In this document: positions 8,801 through 18,490 of the stretch, piece after piece
Position numbering within the stretch: position 1 is the first letter of the stretch
Layout of the letters: each line of letters starts with the position of its first letter
Assembly: GCA_016704485.1 (NCBI GenBank)
Contig: JADJAA010000001.1
Span: 2,447,501 to 2,511,500, forward strand
DNA: 64,000 nucleotides
From: Flavobacteriales bacterium
GTDB lineage: Bacteria; Bacteroidota; Bacteroidia; Flavobacteriales_F; PHOS-HE28
Reading direction: 5' to 3'
Notes under the pieces: model-generated
What the model saw: the letters and a program-made list of their open reading frames with translations, nothing else
Told to the model about the DNA's origin: nothing
The model's database searches: none
Translations under genes and position numbers: made by a program

Positions 8801-10423
8801 ATGGACCTGATCCCCCCCGGCTGGCGAACCAAGCTATACCGCTTGATCAGTTGGGCGACACCGTTCTTGGCACTTGTGCTGATCGGTCTGGTCTATTTCC
8901 TAGGTGTGCGTACGGAACGGACTGGATTCGTTCGTGAGGTTCTGGACCCTGGATTGAAGCGCATCACGAACCCCGTCCTGAATGCATTCCGAGGGGGCGT
9001 GCCTCCCGTCCATTCGCTATTGATCCAGCTAGATTCTGCCGCTGTGGATAGCATGCTTGAGATCGAACATTCGGCCAAAGTGCGTGGATGGCTGGGAACA
9101 TCCATGAACGCCTATTTCGTGGGGTCGGTTGAATGGGGTGATAGTACGCTTGCTGCAGTGATATCGCTACAGGAAGGACCAAGGATCAACGATGGAAAAG
9201 CGGATCTAGGCCAACTGCAAGTAGGTCTGGTCATGGGCGATACGATCCAAGGAATGCAACGCTTCAACCTCAAGAAGATCACGAATGGGCAGGTACTCCA
9301 TGGCTGGCTGATGGCACATGTTCTTGCTGAACAGCGTTTGCCGGTTCTGGGTCGTTCCATCGTCGAGGCGACCACTCCATGGTACAAGAACGGATTGAGT
9401 TCGTTGGAAGGTGCGTTGGATAGTACTGCGCTTGTTCGGTGGGGTGCGGAAAATTTCATTGCGGGTTGGTATGGCAATGAATTGTATCTGGCTGCTCAAC
9501 AAGAGACCGCGGAATTGAAGTACCCGGTGGATCCATTACGCCAAGCGGATTGGCTCGTAGCGCCCATTTTGACCTCATTGATCGCAGGAACAACGAAAAA
9601 TGCGCAAACCACTAAGGCTCAGGAACTGGTCGTAAGATCATTGGATGCGTTCCGGAAAGGAAGCAGATCAACATCCGAGGTGTTCCAAGTGAACGCATTG
9701 GCAAAGCTTTACGCACTCAGTGATCTTTTCGGACAGCAACGTACCATGGCCTGGTGGAATTTGAGATTCGTTCCGGATAGTACCGCACGGCTTATGACCG
9801 TTCCATTGCAGTATCTGGAGCCTGGACCAATTGCGAGAATTCATGCACTGACAAGCGGAAATGTGATCAGGTTCCCATCCAACGGTTCGGATCTCATTGA
9901 TCGCATGTTCAATGATCCGGTTTTCTATAGAGCATACGTGGCGTATTTGGATACCATCAGCACGCCAGGTTGGTCAGAAGCACTATTCGAACGCTATGCT
10001 GCTGAATTGGATCTTCAGGAAAGGATCGTGGTCGGTTATTTTCCCCAATACGTTCTGGATCGCGCAATTTTCGAACACAACCGGTTGGTGATCCGCAGTA
10101 CCCTCTATCCGAAAGATCTTATGTTGGCCTATTTCGAGGATCGGATAGGGGCGGTTGATCGATTAGCCGTAGGAAACGTGCACGCTTTGCCAGTGGAAGT
10201 GGTCGCCTTCGTTGCTGAAAATGATACTGTGGAACTTGAGAAACCCATATTCATAGCGGCGCGTGAGCCGGATATGCCGTTGACCTACGATATGATCCGG
10301 TTGGAAGTCTCCAGCGCAACATCATCACCGTCCGTTCTTTTAGTGCGGCCGGTCGGGCTGCATTCAACTATAGCTGTACATGTTGGATCGTGGAATACGT
10401 TCTCATCAAACCCTGCTGAGTGA
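8801..10423 (+). CDS. Large protein with N-terminal membrane anchor, unknown
   Basis: A 540-residue protein with one strong hydrophobic segment (about residues 13-31: ISWATPFLALVLIGLVYFLG), then a soluble region that would lie in the periplasm. The segment after the anchor contains RGGVPPVHSLLIQLDSAAVDSMLEIEHSAKVRGWLG, which in spore-coat CotH-like proteins precedes a kinase-like fold. The resemblance is loose and I do not assign it. The body has no cysteine-rich or enzyme motif I can name. It stands alone between the thioesterase operon and mscL. Confidence 0.75.
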   Translation: MDLIPPGWRTKLYRLISWATPFLALVLIGLVYFLGVRTERTGFVREVLDPGLKRITNPVLNAFRGGVPPVHSLLIQLDSAAVDSMLEIEHSAKVRGWLGTSMNAYFVGSVEWGDSTLAAVISLQEGPRINDGKADLGQLQVGLVMGDTIQGMQRFNLKKITNGQVLHGWLMAHVLAEQRLPVLGRSIVEATTPWYKNGLSSLEGALDSTALVRWGAENFIAGWYGNELYLAAQQETAELKYPVDPLRQADWLVAPILTSLIAGTTKNAQTTKAQELVVRSLDAFRKGSRSTSEVFQVNALAKLYALSDLFGQQRTMAWWNLRFVPDSTARLMTVPLQYLEPGPIARIHALTSGNVIRFPSNGSDLIDRMFNDPVFYRAYVAYLDTISTPGWSEALFERYAAELDLQERIVVGYFPQYVLDRAIFEHNRLVIRSTLYPKDLMLAYFEDRIGAVDRLAVGNVHALPVEVVAFVAENDTVELEKPIFIAAREPDMPLTYDMIRLEVSSATSSPSVLLVRPVGLHSTIAVHVGSWNTFSSNPAE

Positions 10424-10480
10424 TCCATTCGCATTAGATTTACCAACTAACCAAACCACATCCACCAAAACCAGGATCAC

Positions 10481-10909
10481 ATGAGTATGATGAAAGAGTT
10501 CAAGGAGTTTGCCATGAAAGGCAACCTCGTCGATATAGCCGTAGGTTTCGTAATGGGTGCTGCCTTTGGGAAGGTCGTGTCCGGATTCATTGATGGCATT
10601 GTTATGCCTGCGATCGGTATGATCACAAGCGGTATCGACTTCAATCAATTGAAATATGTGCTCAAGGCAGGAGCTCCGTCTGTAACGGATGCAACCGGTG
10701 CCATTGTGACAGCCGAAGTAGCCGAGGTTGCGATGACCTATGGTGCCTTTGTTACCACAGTGATCAATTTCATCGTGGTCGCATTCGTAGTGTTCATGCT
10801 TGTAAAAGCAATGAATAAAGCCAAGAAGAGTGAGCCTGCTCCGCCTCCTGCCGGACCAACGGCCGATCAGAAACTACTCATGGAGATACGTGATGCGCTG
10901 AAGAAGTAA
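10481..10909 (+). CDS. mscL: Large-conductance mechanosensitive channel MscL
   Basis: A 142-residue MscL, which opens under membrane tension to release solutes during hypo-osmotic shock. It has the amphipathic N-terminal helix (MKEFKEFAMKGN), TM1 (VDIAVGFVMGAAFGKVVSGF, with the conserved gate region), a periplasmic loop and TM2 (FVTTVINFIVVAFVVFMLVKAMN). The cytoplasmic C-terminal helix includes the family's proline-rich stretch (EPAPPPAGPTADQKLLMEIRDALK). Length is typical, and a terminator follows directly. Confidence 0.96.
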   Translation: MSMMKEFKEFAMKGNLVDIAVGFVMGAAFGKVVSGFIDGIVMPAIGMITSGIDFNQLKYVLKAGAPSVTDATGAIVTAEVAEVAMTYGAFVTTVINFIVVAFVVFMLVKAMNKAKKSEPAPPPAGPTADQKLLMEIRDALKK

Positions 10910-10930
10910 GCGAGCATCGATCGTTTTGAA

Positions 10931-10965
10931 AACCCTCTTGCATTGTGCGAGAGGGTTTTTTTTTC
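10931..10965 (+). terminator. Rho-independent terminator of mscL
   Basis: The stem AACCCTCT / AGAGGGTT with an 11-base loop is followed by an uninterrupted run of T (10956-10964). It begins 21 bases after the mscL stop. Confidence 0.85.
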
Positions 10966-11048
10966 TTTGAACGAAGTTCATCCTAGGATAAGTGAGCCGT
11001 ATTTAGTTCATGGAATGAACACCGGCTGTAGATTATCTATCGAATGCA

Positions 11049-11813
11049 TCAACACGGTATAAAGCTCAACAACACCGGATCAAACCGCATTCCGGATAGT
11101 GCAAAGGCTTTTTCCATTCGTCCTGATGTGATCAATACGTTCGGTGCGTCGGTGATCACCGATCCATCGGTAACGAGAATGATCCGATCGGCAATATGCA
11201 GCGCGGTCTGCAGATCATGCGTGCTCAGTACGATGCACTTTTTGGTACGCTGTGCAAGCTCCTTCAACAAAGCCATTGATCGCACGCGATTGACGAGATC
11301 CAAGAACGCGGTAGGTTCGTCCAAGAGCATGATCGGCGTGTCTTGAGCGAGTGCGCGCGCGATCAGTACCAACTGCAATTCACCATCGCTTAACGAACGC
11401 AATGCGCGCTGCTCGAACTGCTTGGTTCCTGTGCGTTGCATCGCATCATCGATCCTCAGCTGATCCTCGTCGGTCAGTCGTCCCATATGGCCGGTCCACG
11501 GTTGGCGCCCGAGCGAGATCAACGTGCGCACGTCAAGCAAACCCATATCCGGACGACCGGTAAGTACTACGCTAATAGTGCGTGCTCTGTCCATTGCGGT
11601 CATACTGAACAGGTCTATACCATTGATAGCTATCCCGCCAGAGATGGGCTTCAGTAGCCCAGCTAGTGTTCTCAGCAACGTTGATTTGCCGCTACCATTC
11701 ACACCGATCATGGCAACCAATTCTCCGGGGTTAAGTGATAGGTCGATACCCTTGAGTATGGTTTTCTTTCCATGACCAACTGCAAGGTCGGCGGTATGTA
11801 GAATGGTCTTCAT
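11049..11813 (-). CDS. FecCD-type ABC transporter ATPase (iron/siderophore/heme)
   Basis: A 254-residue ATP-binding subunit. Visible motifs are Walker A GVNGSGKSTLL (near residue 37), the Q-loop region, the signature LSDGELQLVLIARAL (with LSDGE in place of LSGGQ) and Walker B MLLDEPTAFLDL. It overlaps the permease stop by 4 bases, so the two are translated as a unit. By family the complex imports Fe3+-siderophore, heme or cobalamin. No periplasmic binding protein is next to it, so substrate is unresolved. Confidence 0.88.
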   Translation of the reverse strand: MKTILHTADLAVGHGKKTILKGIDLSLNPGELVAMIGVNGSGKSTLLRTLAGLLKPISGGIAINGIDLFSMTAMDRARTISVVLTGRPDMGLLDVRTLISLGRQPWTGHMGRLTDEDQLRIDDAMQRTGTKQFEQRALRSLSDGELQLVLIARALAQDTPIMLLDEPTAFLDLVNRVRSMALLKELAQRTKKCIVLSTHDLQTALHIADRIILVTDGSVITDAPNVLITSGRMEKAFALSGMRFDPVLLSFIPC

Positions 11814-12823
11814 GTGCTACGCGCCCATCTTTTACCGCTGAATAATACCCACGCCACAACGGGCGCTCCGAGTAAGGAAGTCACTGCATTCAACGGAATG
11901 GCATGTTGCACGCCGGGTAGTTTGATAATGACATCGCAGAGCAACGCCAGCACTGCTCCACAAAGCAGCGTCGCTGGCATTAGTCGGGTGTGATCACTGG
12001 TCCGCATGAATGCACGTGCAACGTGTGGAGTGGCAAGACCAAGGAAAGCGATCGGACCACAAAAAGCCGTGATCGTACCCGCAAGAATGCCGGCGGTCCA
12101 CATAATGCGCCGGTGCACGCTGCGCACGGGAATGCCCATCGTTGCTGCGTAATCCTCACCCATCAGCAGAGCGTTCAACGATTTCACCAGATACACTGAT
12201 GCCGCTATCCCCAACAAGACCGGTACCACCAACCATCCCATCCGCTCTGGTCCTACTCCTGCAAAAGAACCCATTCCCCATAACACAAATCCCTTCAATG
12301 CTGCATCGGGGCTAGCAACTTGCAACACACTGATCAACGCCGAACAGATATAGCCCACCATCAACCCCACGATCAACAACGTTACGCCATCTCCGATACG
12401 GCGGTCTGCTAAAAGTACCAAGGCCAATACACCCATGCTGCCGATCAATGCAGCAATGACCAACGCTGCATCACGCGGGATCGGTACCATGCTCCACAAT
12501 GGTTGTGACAACATCAGCAAAGCAACACCCAAACTGGCTCCGGAACTAATGCCCAGCACACTAGGCCCTGCCAGTGGATTACGGAACAAGGTCTGCATCA
12601 ACAAACCGCTCGCCGCTAGCCCTGCACCGGCTAACAACGCGGTAAGTGCTTGTGGTAATCGCACTAATCGAACAACGTTCTTCGCACTGTCACCACTGCC
12701 CATCAAGCCATCCTGGATCTCAGTAAATGACAAGGCCACTGAACCGGTGCTCAAGTGTACCAAGAACAACACGAGGCCTAGAACAAACAGCACAAGAAAT
12801 GGCCAAAAAGAGCGCGACGGCAT
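11810..12823 (-). CDS. FecCD-family iron ABC transporter permease
   Basis: A 337-residue inner-membrane permease with about 9-10 hydrophobic segments and family landmarks: RLPQALTALLAGAGLAASGL near residue 50, then NPLAGPSVLGISSGASLG near residue 80, and GPIAFLGLATPHVAR near residue 260, the coupling-helix region. Length is typical. It is the first gene of a two-gene unit with the ATPase. The gene upstream on the same strand is a secreted T9SS protein, not a binding protein. Confidence 0.9.
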   Translation of the reverse strand: MPSRSFWPFLVLFVLGLVLFLVHLSTGSVALSFTEIQDGLMGSGDSAKNVVRLVRLPQALTALLAGAGLAASGLLMQTLFRNPLAGPSVLGISSGASLGVALLMLSQPLWSMVPIPRDAALVIAALIGSMGVLALVLLADRRIGDGVTLLIVGLMVGYICSALISVLQVASPDAALKGFVLWGMGSFAGVGPERMGWLVVPVLLGIAASVYLVKSLNALLMGEDYAATMGIPVRSVHRRIMWTAGILAGTITAFCGPIAFLGLATPHVARAFMRTSDHTRLMPATLLCGAVLALLCDVIIKLPGVQHAIPLNAVTSLLGAPVVAWVLFSGKRWARST

Positions 12824-12878
12824 TCCGCAAACTTAGGCGGTGTTACCGGACCCTACTTCCACTGCCTTCAAACGCACT

Positions 12879-13997
12879 TTATTCCTTCACGAATTGCTGG
12901 CGTATTATCGTTGCATTACGCGCTAATTCCAAGGTATAGACCCCAGTCACTAGTGTCGAAATATCGATCCCATTAGCAGCCTTGCCGTGTTCAATTCGTC
13001 GACCTTGTGCATCGATGACCGCAACTTGATACGAGCCCTTTAAGTTCCAACTCAGGTAGTTGGTCGCAGGAACTGGAGACAAAACCAGAGCATCCTTATC
13101 CACAGCTTCATCAATTCCCATCGGTCCAGCAAGGTCAATCATCACAATTGCTGACTGGCATAGTAATTCCGGTGTGAAAATGATCATGTATTGGCCGGCT
13201 GGAAGATCATTCCAAGTGCCGTTGTTCGTTTGCTCAATGGGGTCACCAATAGGTGTTGGAGATCCTCCATTCATGTCAAACAAGCTTAATGTACCAATTG
13301 GTTGACCAGGATAGGGCAGGGTGGAATTTGGGTCGTTCAATACATTCAAAACCGAAATGCTTCCGTTGGAAAGGCCTCCGGTGGGTGCAACGTTGCTGGT
13401 CTCTAGGGTAAGGCTGTCACCATAAGCAATCGTTTCTTCCGACTGTGCAACACCACATGGACTTGAAATTTGCACTGAATAGGTGTAGCCGAAAGGATAG
13501 AAATGCGGCACCAACAAACCTATCCCAGCGCTATACGGAGTGATCGAATCAACAACGGTGGTGCCATCCTGTATGATCCGCAACACATTAAGCGAATCAT
13601 TCGTTAAGTCGTCGCAATCAACATAGGTAAAGATCTGTCCTAACGCAGATGGAACCCTGACCTCGCCGCTTATCTGAACTTGGCCAGCCATTGCATAAAT
13701 ATTCAAATTGAAATGCCAGTATTCCTGGATAATGTCAAAGGTGAGCGTGTTCAGCAGCGTAACACCATCATAAAAACTGACCGTATGGGAACCCACACCA
13801 AGGTCGGTTGTTATTGTTGTAGCACCCGTATCCCAAAGCACATTATCGCCACCGCATGCGGTTAAGTCTACGTAGGCATACCCAACAGTATCCGGCAGGA
13901 AGGGGTGGAACATATATGGGCCACATTGCGCTTGCGCACTATTCCCAAAGAATAAAGTTCCAAATAACAGGCCGAAGCTGAGTAGTTGTTCTTTCAT
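12879..13997 (-). CDS. Secreted protein with T9SS type A sorting domain
   Basis: A 372-residue secreted protein. The start at 13997 gives a normal signal peptide (MKEQLLSFGLLFGTLFFGNSAQA); an in-frame ATG at 14048 would add 17 residues before it and is not favoured. The body contains several beta-sandwich-like segments, including a NDPNSTLPYPGQPIGTL region of adhesin style. The C-terminus is a T9SS type A sorting domain (VLSPVPATNYLSWNL, then GVYTLELARNATIIRQQFVKE), so it should be exported by the type IX system and surface-attached or released. Function of the body is unknown. Confidence 0.8.
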   Translation of the reverse strand: MKEQLLSFGLLFGTLFFGNSAQAQCGPYMFHPFLPDTVGYAYVDLTACGGDNVLWDTGATTITTDLGVGSHTVSFYDGVTLLNTLTFDIIQEYWHFNLNIYAMAGQVQISGEVRVPSALGQIFTYVDCDDLTNDSLNVLRIIQDGTTVVDSITPYSAGIGLLVPHFYPFGYTYSVQISSPCGVAQSEETIAYGDSLTLETSNVAPTGGLSNGSISVLNVLNDPNSTLPYPGQPIGTLSLFDMNGGSPTPIGDPIEQTNNGTWNDLPAGQYMIIFTPELLCQSAIVMIDLAGPMGIDEAVDKDALVLSPVPATNYLSWNLKGSYQVAVIDAQGRRIEHGKAANGIDISTLVTGVYTLELARNATIIRQQFVKE

Positions 13998-14249
13998 GAT
14001 GAATAGGTGCTTAATTGATTGACGTGGAATCCTATGAAAGGTTGCCATTTCAACAATGAAAAATAATGAAAATTGTCCGATCCACTAGTGCCGATCAGCA
14101 TTTGCAGTTGATCGACTGGATCAGCGCAGATATTTATCATTTCAGTGTCGTCACTCCGGGCCGCGAACCGGAGAGCTTTCTACTCTTTGACCAAGCAGGC
14201 GCTAAATCAGCTAATCAGCTGATCATCCACATCAGCTGATCCTCTCTCC

Positions 14250-15332
14250 TCACATCCTCCGATACCACCCCTTGATCCGCTCCCTGTCCAACACCTTCTG
14301 CCACTCCGGACCAAAAGGATGATCCCACATGTGGGGTAGGTTGTACGCCACTTCAGCCATGGCAGAGATCGTCTCCTCACTCCAATCCTTTGCAAGGTTC
14401 TGTGGAATGGTCACGTTCAAATGTTTCACCATGCCTTTGAATTCCTGCACATAGTCGCCGTACACATCATCCAACTTATCATAGGCGATGCAATTGGCAA
14501 TGCAATGATGGATCTCCAGCACCATGCCCAGTCCGTAGCTTAACGCGTGGCAAACACCGACCTCGCTGTACGTAAGACTGAGGCCGCCCATATAGCTCGC
14601 CACCATCAGGTTCTCGTCACTCTTCGGGTCTTTGCGATCTAGTTTCAGGAAAACTTCTCTGCACAGATCCAAGGCCTTTTCACTGTATGCTTCGCTGAAG
14701 GTGTTCTTCTTGGTTCCGGTGATGGCTTCCACGCTGTGGATGTACGTGTCCATGCCCGTGTAGAACCATTGATCGGATGGTACCGTTGCGATAAGATCGG
14801 GATCGAGAATGATCTGATCGAACACCGTCCAATCACATTTCAACCCCAGCTTTTTTACCGGACCGGTGAGTACGGCCGTCATACTCACCTCTGCACCTGT
14901 ACCGCTGATCGTGGGCACACCACAATGGTAGATACCTGGCTTCTTGATCAAATTCAACCCTTGATACCGAACACTGCTTCCTTCATTGGTGAACATCAAT
15001 GCTGTGGCTTTCGCGATATCCATCAACGTGCCACCACCAATACCCACAATACCTGCTGGCAAACCACGTCGTTCCAGAATGTCATCGCGCAATGCATCCA
15101 CTTGTTTCGTACTCGGCTCTTTCAACGAACTGATGAAGTGGACCTCGTCCTCTGGCTTTGCCGGAATACGCTTGGTAAATGCCGTCTTGTCCTTGAAGTA
15201 ATCATCGACAACGAAAACCATGAAGCCTTTTCCCGCAGAGCGGTTTGGTTCCAGAACAGATTCGAGCATATCGAAGGAACCACGGCCATAACAGGTTTTT
15301 GTAACGGACTTGAAGTTGCGGTGTACGTTCAT
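14250..15332 (-). CDS. kdnB: KdnB-type Kdo 8-oxidase (Fe-dependent alcohol dehydrogenase)
   Basis: A 360-residue iron-dependent alcohol dehydrogenase. The nucleotide-binding GIGGGTLMDIAKA is near residue 96, and metal ligands are expected in GMDTYIHSVEA (Asp/His) and CHALSYGLG...HHCIANCIA (His). Blocks such as SGTGAE, GPVKKLGL, VFDQIILDPDLIA, PSDQWFYTGMD and DLCREVFL match, from memory, Shewanella KdnB, which oxidises Kdo at C8 before KdnA aminates it. The kdnA homologue at the window start makes this specific assignment more likely than a generic alcohol dehydrogenase. It stands alone here on the minus strand. Confidence 0.85.
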   Translation of the reverse strand: MNVHRNFKSVTKTCYGRGSFDMLESVLEPNRSAGKGFMVFVVDDYFKDKTAFTKRIPAKPEDEVHFISSLKEPSTKQVDALRDDILERRGLPAGIVGIGGGTLMDIAKATALMFTNEGSSVRYQGLNLIKKPGIYHCGVPTISGTGAEVSMTAVLTGPVKKLGLKCDWTVFDQIILDPDLIATVPSDQWFYTGMDTYIHSVEAITGTKKNTFSEAYSEKALDLCREVFLKLDRKDPKSDENLMVASYMGGLSLTYSEVGVCHALSYGLGMVLEIHHCIANCIAYDKLDDVYGDYVQEFKGMVKHLNVTIPQNLAKDWSEETISAMAEVAYNLPHMWDHPFGPEWQKVLDRERIKGWYRRM

Positions 15333-16157
15333 GGTTGTTGATCGGATGATCAGAAAATTAGATGATCAGACAAATGATAAGGAAGGAACACCGTCCTTTA
15401 CGTGACTATTCTTTTGATGCAAAGGAACGAATAGCGAGTGAGTGGGAAAAATGGACAACAATAGCTTGATCCTCCAGCATTGAATCATGCGCCTTTTTCT
15501 GACTGCGGCATTCTTGTTCATTGGGTTCTTGGTATTCGGCCAAGGGTTCAATAAACGGTACGATGCGTTTGGGAATGGCTTTTACCAGCAGGCCTTTAAT
15601 ATCGAGCGTGTCGATAGTGGCTACGTTATTATTGGAGGCACAGAAGATTACGATACCATTGCACCTGGCTCGTACTACTTTCATGCTTCGGTTCTATTAA
15701 CATGGATAGACGAAATGGGCGTTAAGCGAGGCGAGAAAAAAGCATGGAGGGATTTGCATAATACCACAGTGGGTTGGTCTAACTGTTGCGATACCATACC
15801 CGGAGGTGGTTATGTGGTGGGCGGTGCAAGCGAAGATAGTTTGGGAAATGATGAGGTATATTTAATGCGTTTTGATACACTGGGTGATACGCTTTGGACA
15901 AAGGTGTTCGGCGATGCAAATCTAAACTTTTACTACATCGGGCGCCAAGTGAAACAAACTAATGACGGAGGTTTCTTAATTGTAGGAGATACTGACCAGA
16001 ACGGACCCGTGCGCGGTTTTGCGTTAAAAACTAATTCTAATGGCATGGAACAATGGCGGCGGTTTTATGATTGGGGAAGTTCCTGGAATGATGCTCTGAT
16101 ATCGTGCGCAAATATTTCAGAACGGGATTTGATAATGGCCGGAACACGAAATTTTTC

Positions 16158-16167
16158 ATTCACGAAC
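16158..16167 (+). repeat. Target-site duplication, left copy
   Basis: ATTCACGAAC directly precedes the left terminal repeat of the IS4-family element; the identical copy is at 18481-18490. A 10-bp duplication fits the IS4 family range. Confidence 0.9.
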
Positions 16168-17248
16168 CACTGCCGTCCGGAACAATCCTAGCTCGGCAGA
16201 TTGACGTTCTGGAAGACCTGGTTTTGTTGAACTGGTCTGCTGGACACTAAAGTTAGGGTGGTCCGAAGTTAAAAAACGTAAGTTGTTGAGTTGGTGGCGA
16301 TCCGAAAAGTGTAGGATCATCAGGGCTCAGCAACAATTCCTTTAGATCCACATAACGCATTAAATGCAATCGCACTAGGCCCACCATCGTTGAATATGCT
16401 GGCTGGATCTTGAAGGAGAATAATTTGCGCTTGATCGTTACCAATAGATCCGCGATCAAGGCGCACCAGATCTGGATCCGGATCGCGTTCTCATTGTCAC
16501 CTAGGAAGTCGGTAAACTTCAGGTTCTGCTTGAGACGCTTGAATAGTATCTCAATTTGCCACCGCTGTTTATAGGCTTGGGCTACGTTCACCGGTCCCAT
16601 TTTACCCATGTTGGTAATGAATTGCAAGGTGCGTTTGAAGGTCTGGTCGTAGTAGGTTATCAAGCGCAACAGTATAGGGTTGAGTTCGCCTTCGTGGCCC
16701 AGCAGAACCCATTGGTCTTTGAGTACTCCAGCCTTCTTGGCGCTTGCGCTTACCGTGCGATCGCGAAGTATTTGCACCGTGCTTCGCAGGTTTAGGCGCG
16801 TAACAAAATGCACCCCGGTCTTACCCCAGTGCCTATACAAAGGGTAGTTCATGTACGCCTTGTCGAACACCAATATGGTTCCCTTGGCCATGTTCTTGAA
16901 CTCAGGCATGAACTGCTTGTCGTTGGTGGCCGCTTTGGTAATCCGAATCAGAGATGGCACTTCTTCAGTAAGGTGCATACCCATGTGGACCTTCACCCCG
17001 CCCTTGCGTTTTCCGTCGGCAGGAGTGCGCCCACAAGCCTTCATGATCTCTTTGAAAAGTGTAATTGTGGTTGAGTCTACCAAGAACAAATTACGTAGCC
17101 AACGTTCGTTCTTTGGCAAACTGCTGTCCGATAAATAGTGTCTATATCGGCGGTATATGTCCGCAAAAACCCTAGCGAACAACTCTGGTGGCCGCTTCTT
17201 ATTCGCATCGCTTACGGTGCTGCGTTTGGGCAGGTGAGTAGAAGCCAT

Positions 17249-18126
17249 CTCAAAAATAACTTTTGAGAATTATCATTACGCAAGCCAACTGCACCATGCC
17301 TAAGAAGAGGTCTGCATGGTATTCATACCGAACGAATGTACGGCGCGAGTTAAACAACCACGCGAACAACCTTTCGACCTTCCAGCGGCGTTTGTAGCGC
17401 CGTAATTCCCGTCCATCTTGATGCACTTGTCGTTTTCTGTTACTCCTGTGCGGACATACCAGTTGGATTCCGCGTTTCTTCAATGTGCGTCTTAGTTTGT
17501 CACTGTCGTACGCCCTGTCGGCGATCACACGTTTGGGCTTTATGGCACACGAACGGATCGTCCTATCGGCTAGCTTTACTTCATGGGTGCTGGCGCTAAA
17601 GGCCCGTACGGTGAGAGGAATACCAACAGCGTCTGTGACTGCCATGATCTTGGTGCCTTTCCCTTTCTTAGTAGGTCCAACACAAGCCCCCCCTTTTTTG
17701 GCACTTGCGAAGGTGCCATCGATAAAGCATTCGGTAATGTCGATCTTCCCTCGATCGCGTAGATCCGATGCAAGAGCATGCAGCAGTTTATCCCAAGAAC
17801 CGCTCTTGCACCAGTGTTTGTGGTACCGATGGCAAGTCTGGTATGGCGGGTATCTGCCAGGTAGATCGCCCATGGTGCACCGGTCCGGCATATCCACAAG
17901 ATCCCGTTAAGCACCGCACGTGGATCTTGTCTGGGCCTGCCACGTGTTTCGCTCTTATGAAAAATACTTGTAAGCGGTTTTTCCAACACTTCCCATTGCT
18001 TGTCGCTGATGTCCATCGCTTTTCTTAGCGAAGTACATTGCGCCAAAGAAGAAGATCAACTGGAACATTAAAAAGTTGATCAAAGCCCAGTGTTCATAGA
18101 TAACTTAGGCAATGCTTATTTTTGAG
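17249..18126 (-). mobile_element. IS5-family insertion sequence nested in the IS4-family element
   Basis: An 878-bp element with short terminal inverted repeats (CTCAAAAATAA at the left end, complement TTATTTTTGAG at the right end, 11 bp; 13 bp if the flanking AT/AT is counted as part of the repeat). An AT dinucleotide on both sides could be a 2-bp target duplication. Size and two overlapping reading frames fit the IS427-type subgroup of IS5. Confidence 0.82.
17250..18016 (-). CDS. IS5-family transposase, two overlapping frames
   Basis: Frame A (18016 to about 17870: [13 protein letters not shown]...[24 protein letters not shown]) gives the N-terminal DUF4096-like domain. Frame B (to 17250) gives the DDE domain: [27 protein letters not shown], and [19 protein letters not shown]. 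The family phrase GAPW-x-DLP spans the switch, so a single -1 shift around 17880 would fuse them. No classical A6G slippery run is visible, so this is either programmed frameshifting by another signal or a one-base deletion. I list it as one gene. Confidence 0.8.
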
Positions 18127-18480
18127 ATTCCTTCTAAACCCGAAGTGTTTCAGACCTTCGCTATAACCCGCTAAACCACTGGTGAGTTCGCGAAGCCCTG
18201 AAGTTCTTTGCAACACGGCAAAAATCATAGACCCCATCAAGGTCCATGTATTGAGCTTCTTTACAGCGAAGTCTGCACCGGTTTCAACTACCGCATTATG
18301 GAAGTCTTTTCGGTTGATAAGCGATAACAGCTGTCCGTAAACCGGAGTTCCAGCCTTTGCCTTAATTTTGCCCATGGTACCATTAATTATGGAAAGGGAT
18401 CCGCGACGCAATCAGGGGTCCCTTTCCTATTTTAGCAGTGCAAAATTATCCGGTCCGTTCTATTGTTCCGGACGGCAGTG

Positions 18481-18490
18481 ATTCACGAAC
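18481..18490 (+). repeat. Target-site duplication, right copy
   Basis: ATTCACGAAC directly follows the right terminal repeat of the IS4-family element and is identical to 16158-16167. Confidence 0.9.

Larger units (their letters stand above)
16253..18375 (-). pseudogene. IS4-family transposase with DUF4372 N-terminus, disrupted
   Basis: The N-terminal part (18375-18127, 83 codons: GTPVYGQLLSLINRKDF...LKHFGFRRN) is a DUF4372-type domain. The C-terminal part (17248-16253) carries the DDE catalytic core: first Asp in LFLVDSTTI, second in FDKAYMNYPLY, and the glutamate in YKQRWQIEILFKRLKQNL (IS4 YREK-like motif). The segment RSTVSDANKKRPPELF shows where the two halves join. The inner IS5-family element separates them, so the transposase should be inactive unless the inner element leaves precisely. 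Confidence 0.88.
16168..18480 (-). mobile_element. IS4-family insertion sequence, interrupted by a second IS
   Basis: The element is bounded by perfect 19-bp inverted repeats (CACTGCCGTCCGGAACAAT at 16168-16186 and its complement at 18462-18480) and flanked by a 10-bp target duplication. Without the inner IS5-family insert (17249-18126) it would be about 1.43 kb, normal for IS4. It carries one transposase gene on the minus strand, now split. It has landed inside a T9SS surface-protein gene. Confidence 0.92.

Noticed and set aside
14200..14240. Short palindromic stretch with repeated AGCTGATC downstream of kdnB
   Set aside because: Overlapping GATC/AGCT words make it look structured, but there is no clear single stem or T-tract.
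17250..18046. Classical programmed A6G frameshift in the IS5-family transposase
   Set aside because: No run of A followed by G is present near the frame switch at about 17880, so the shift may be a mutation.
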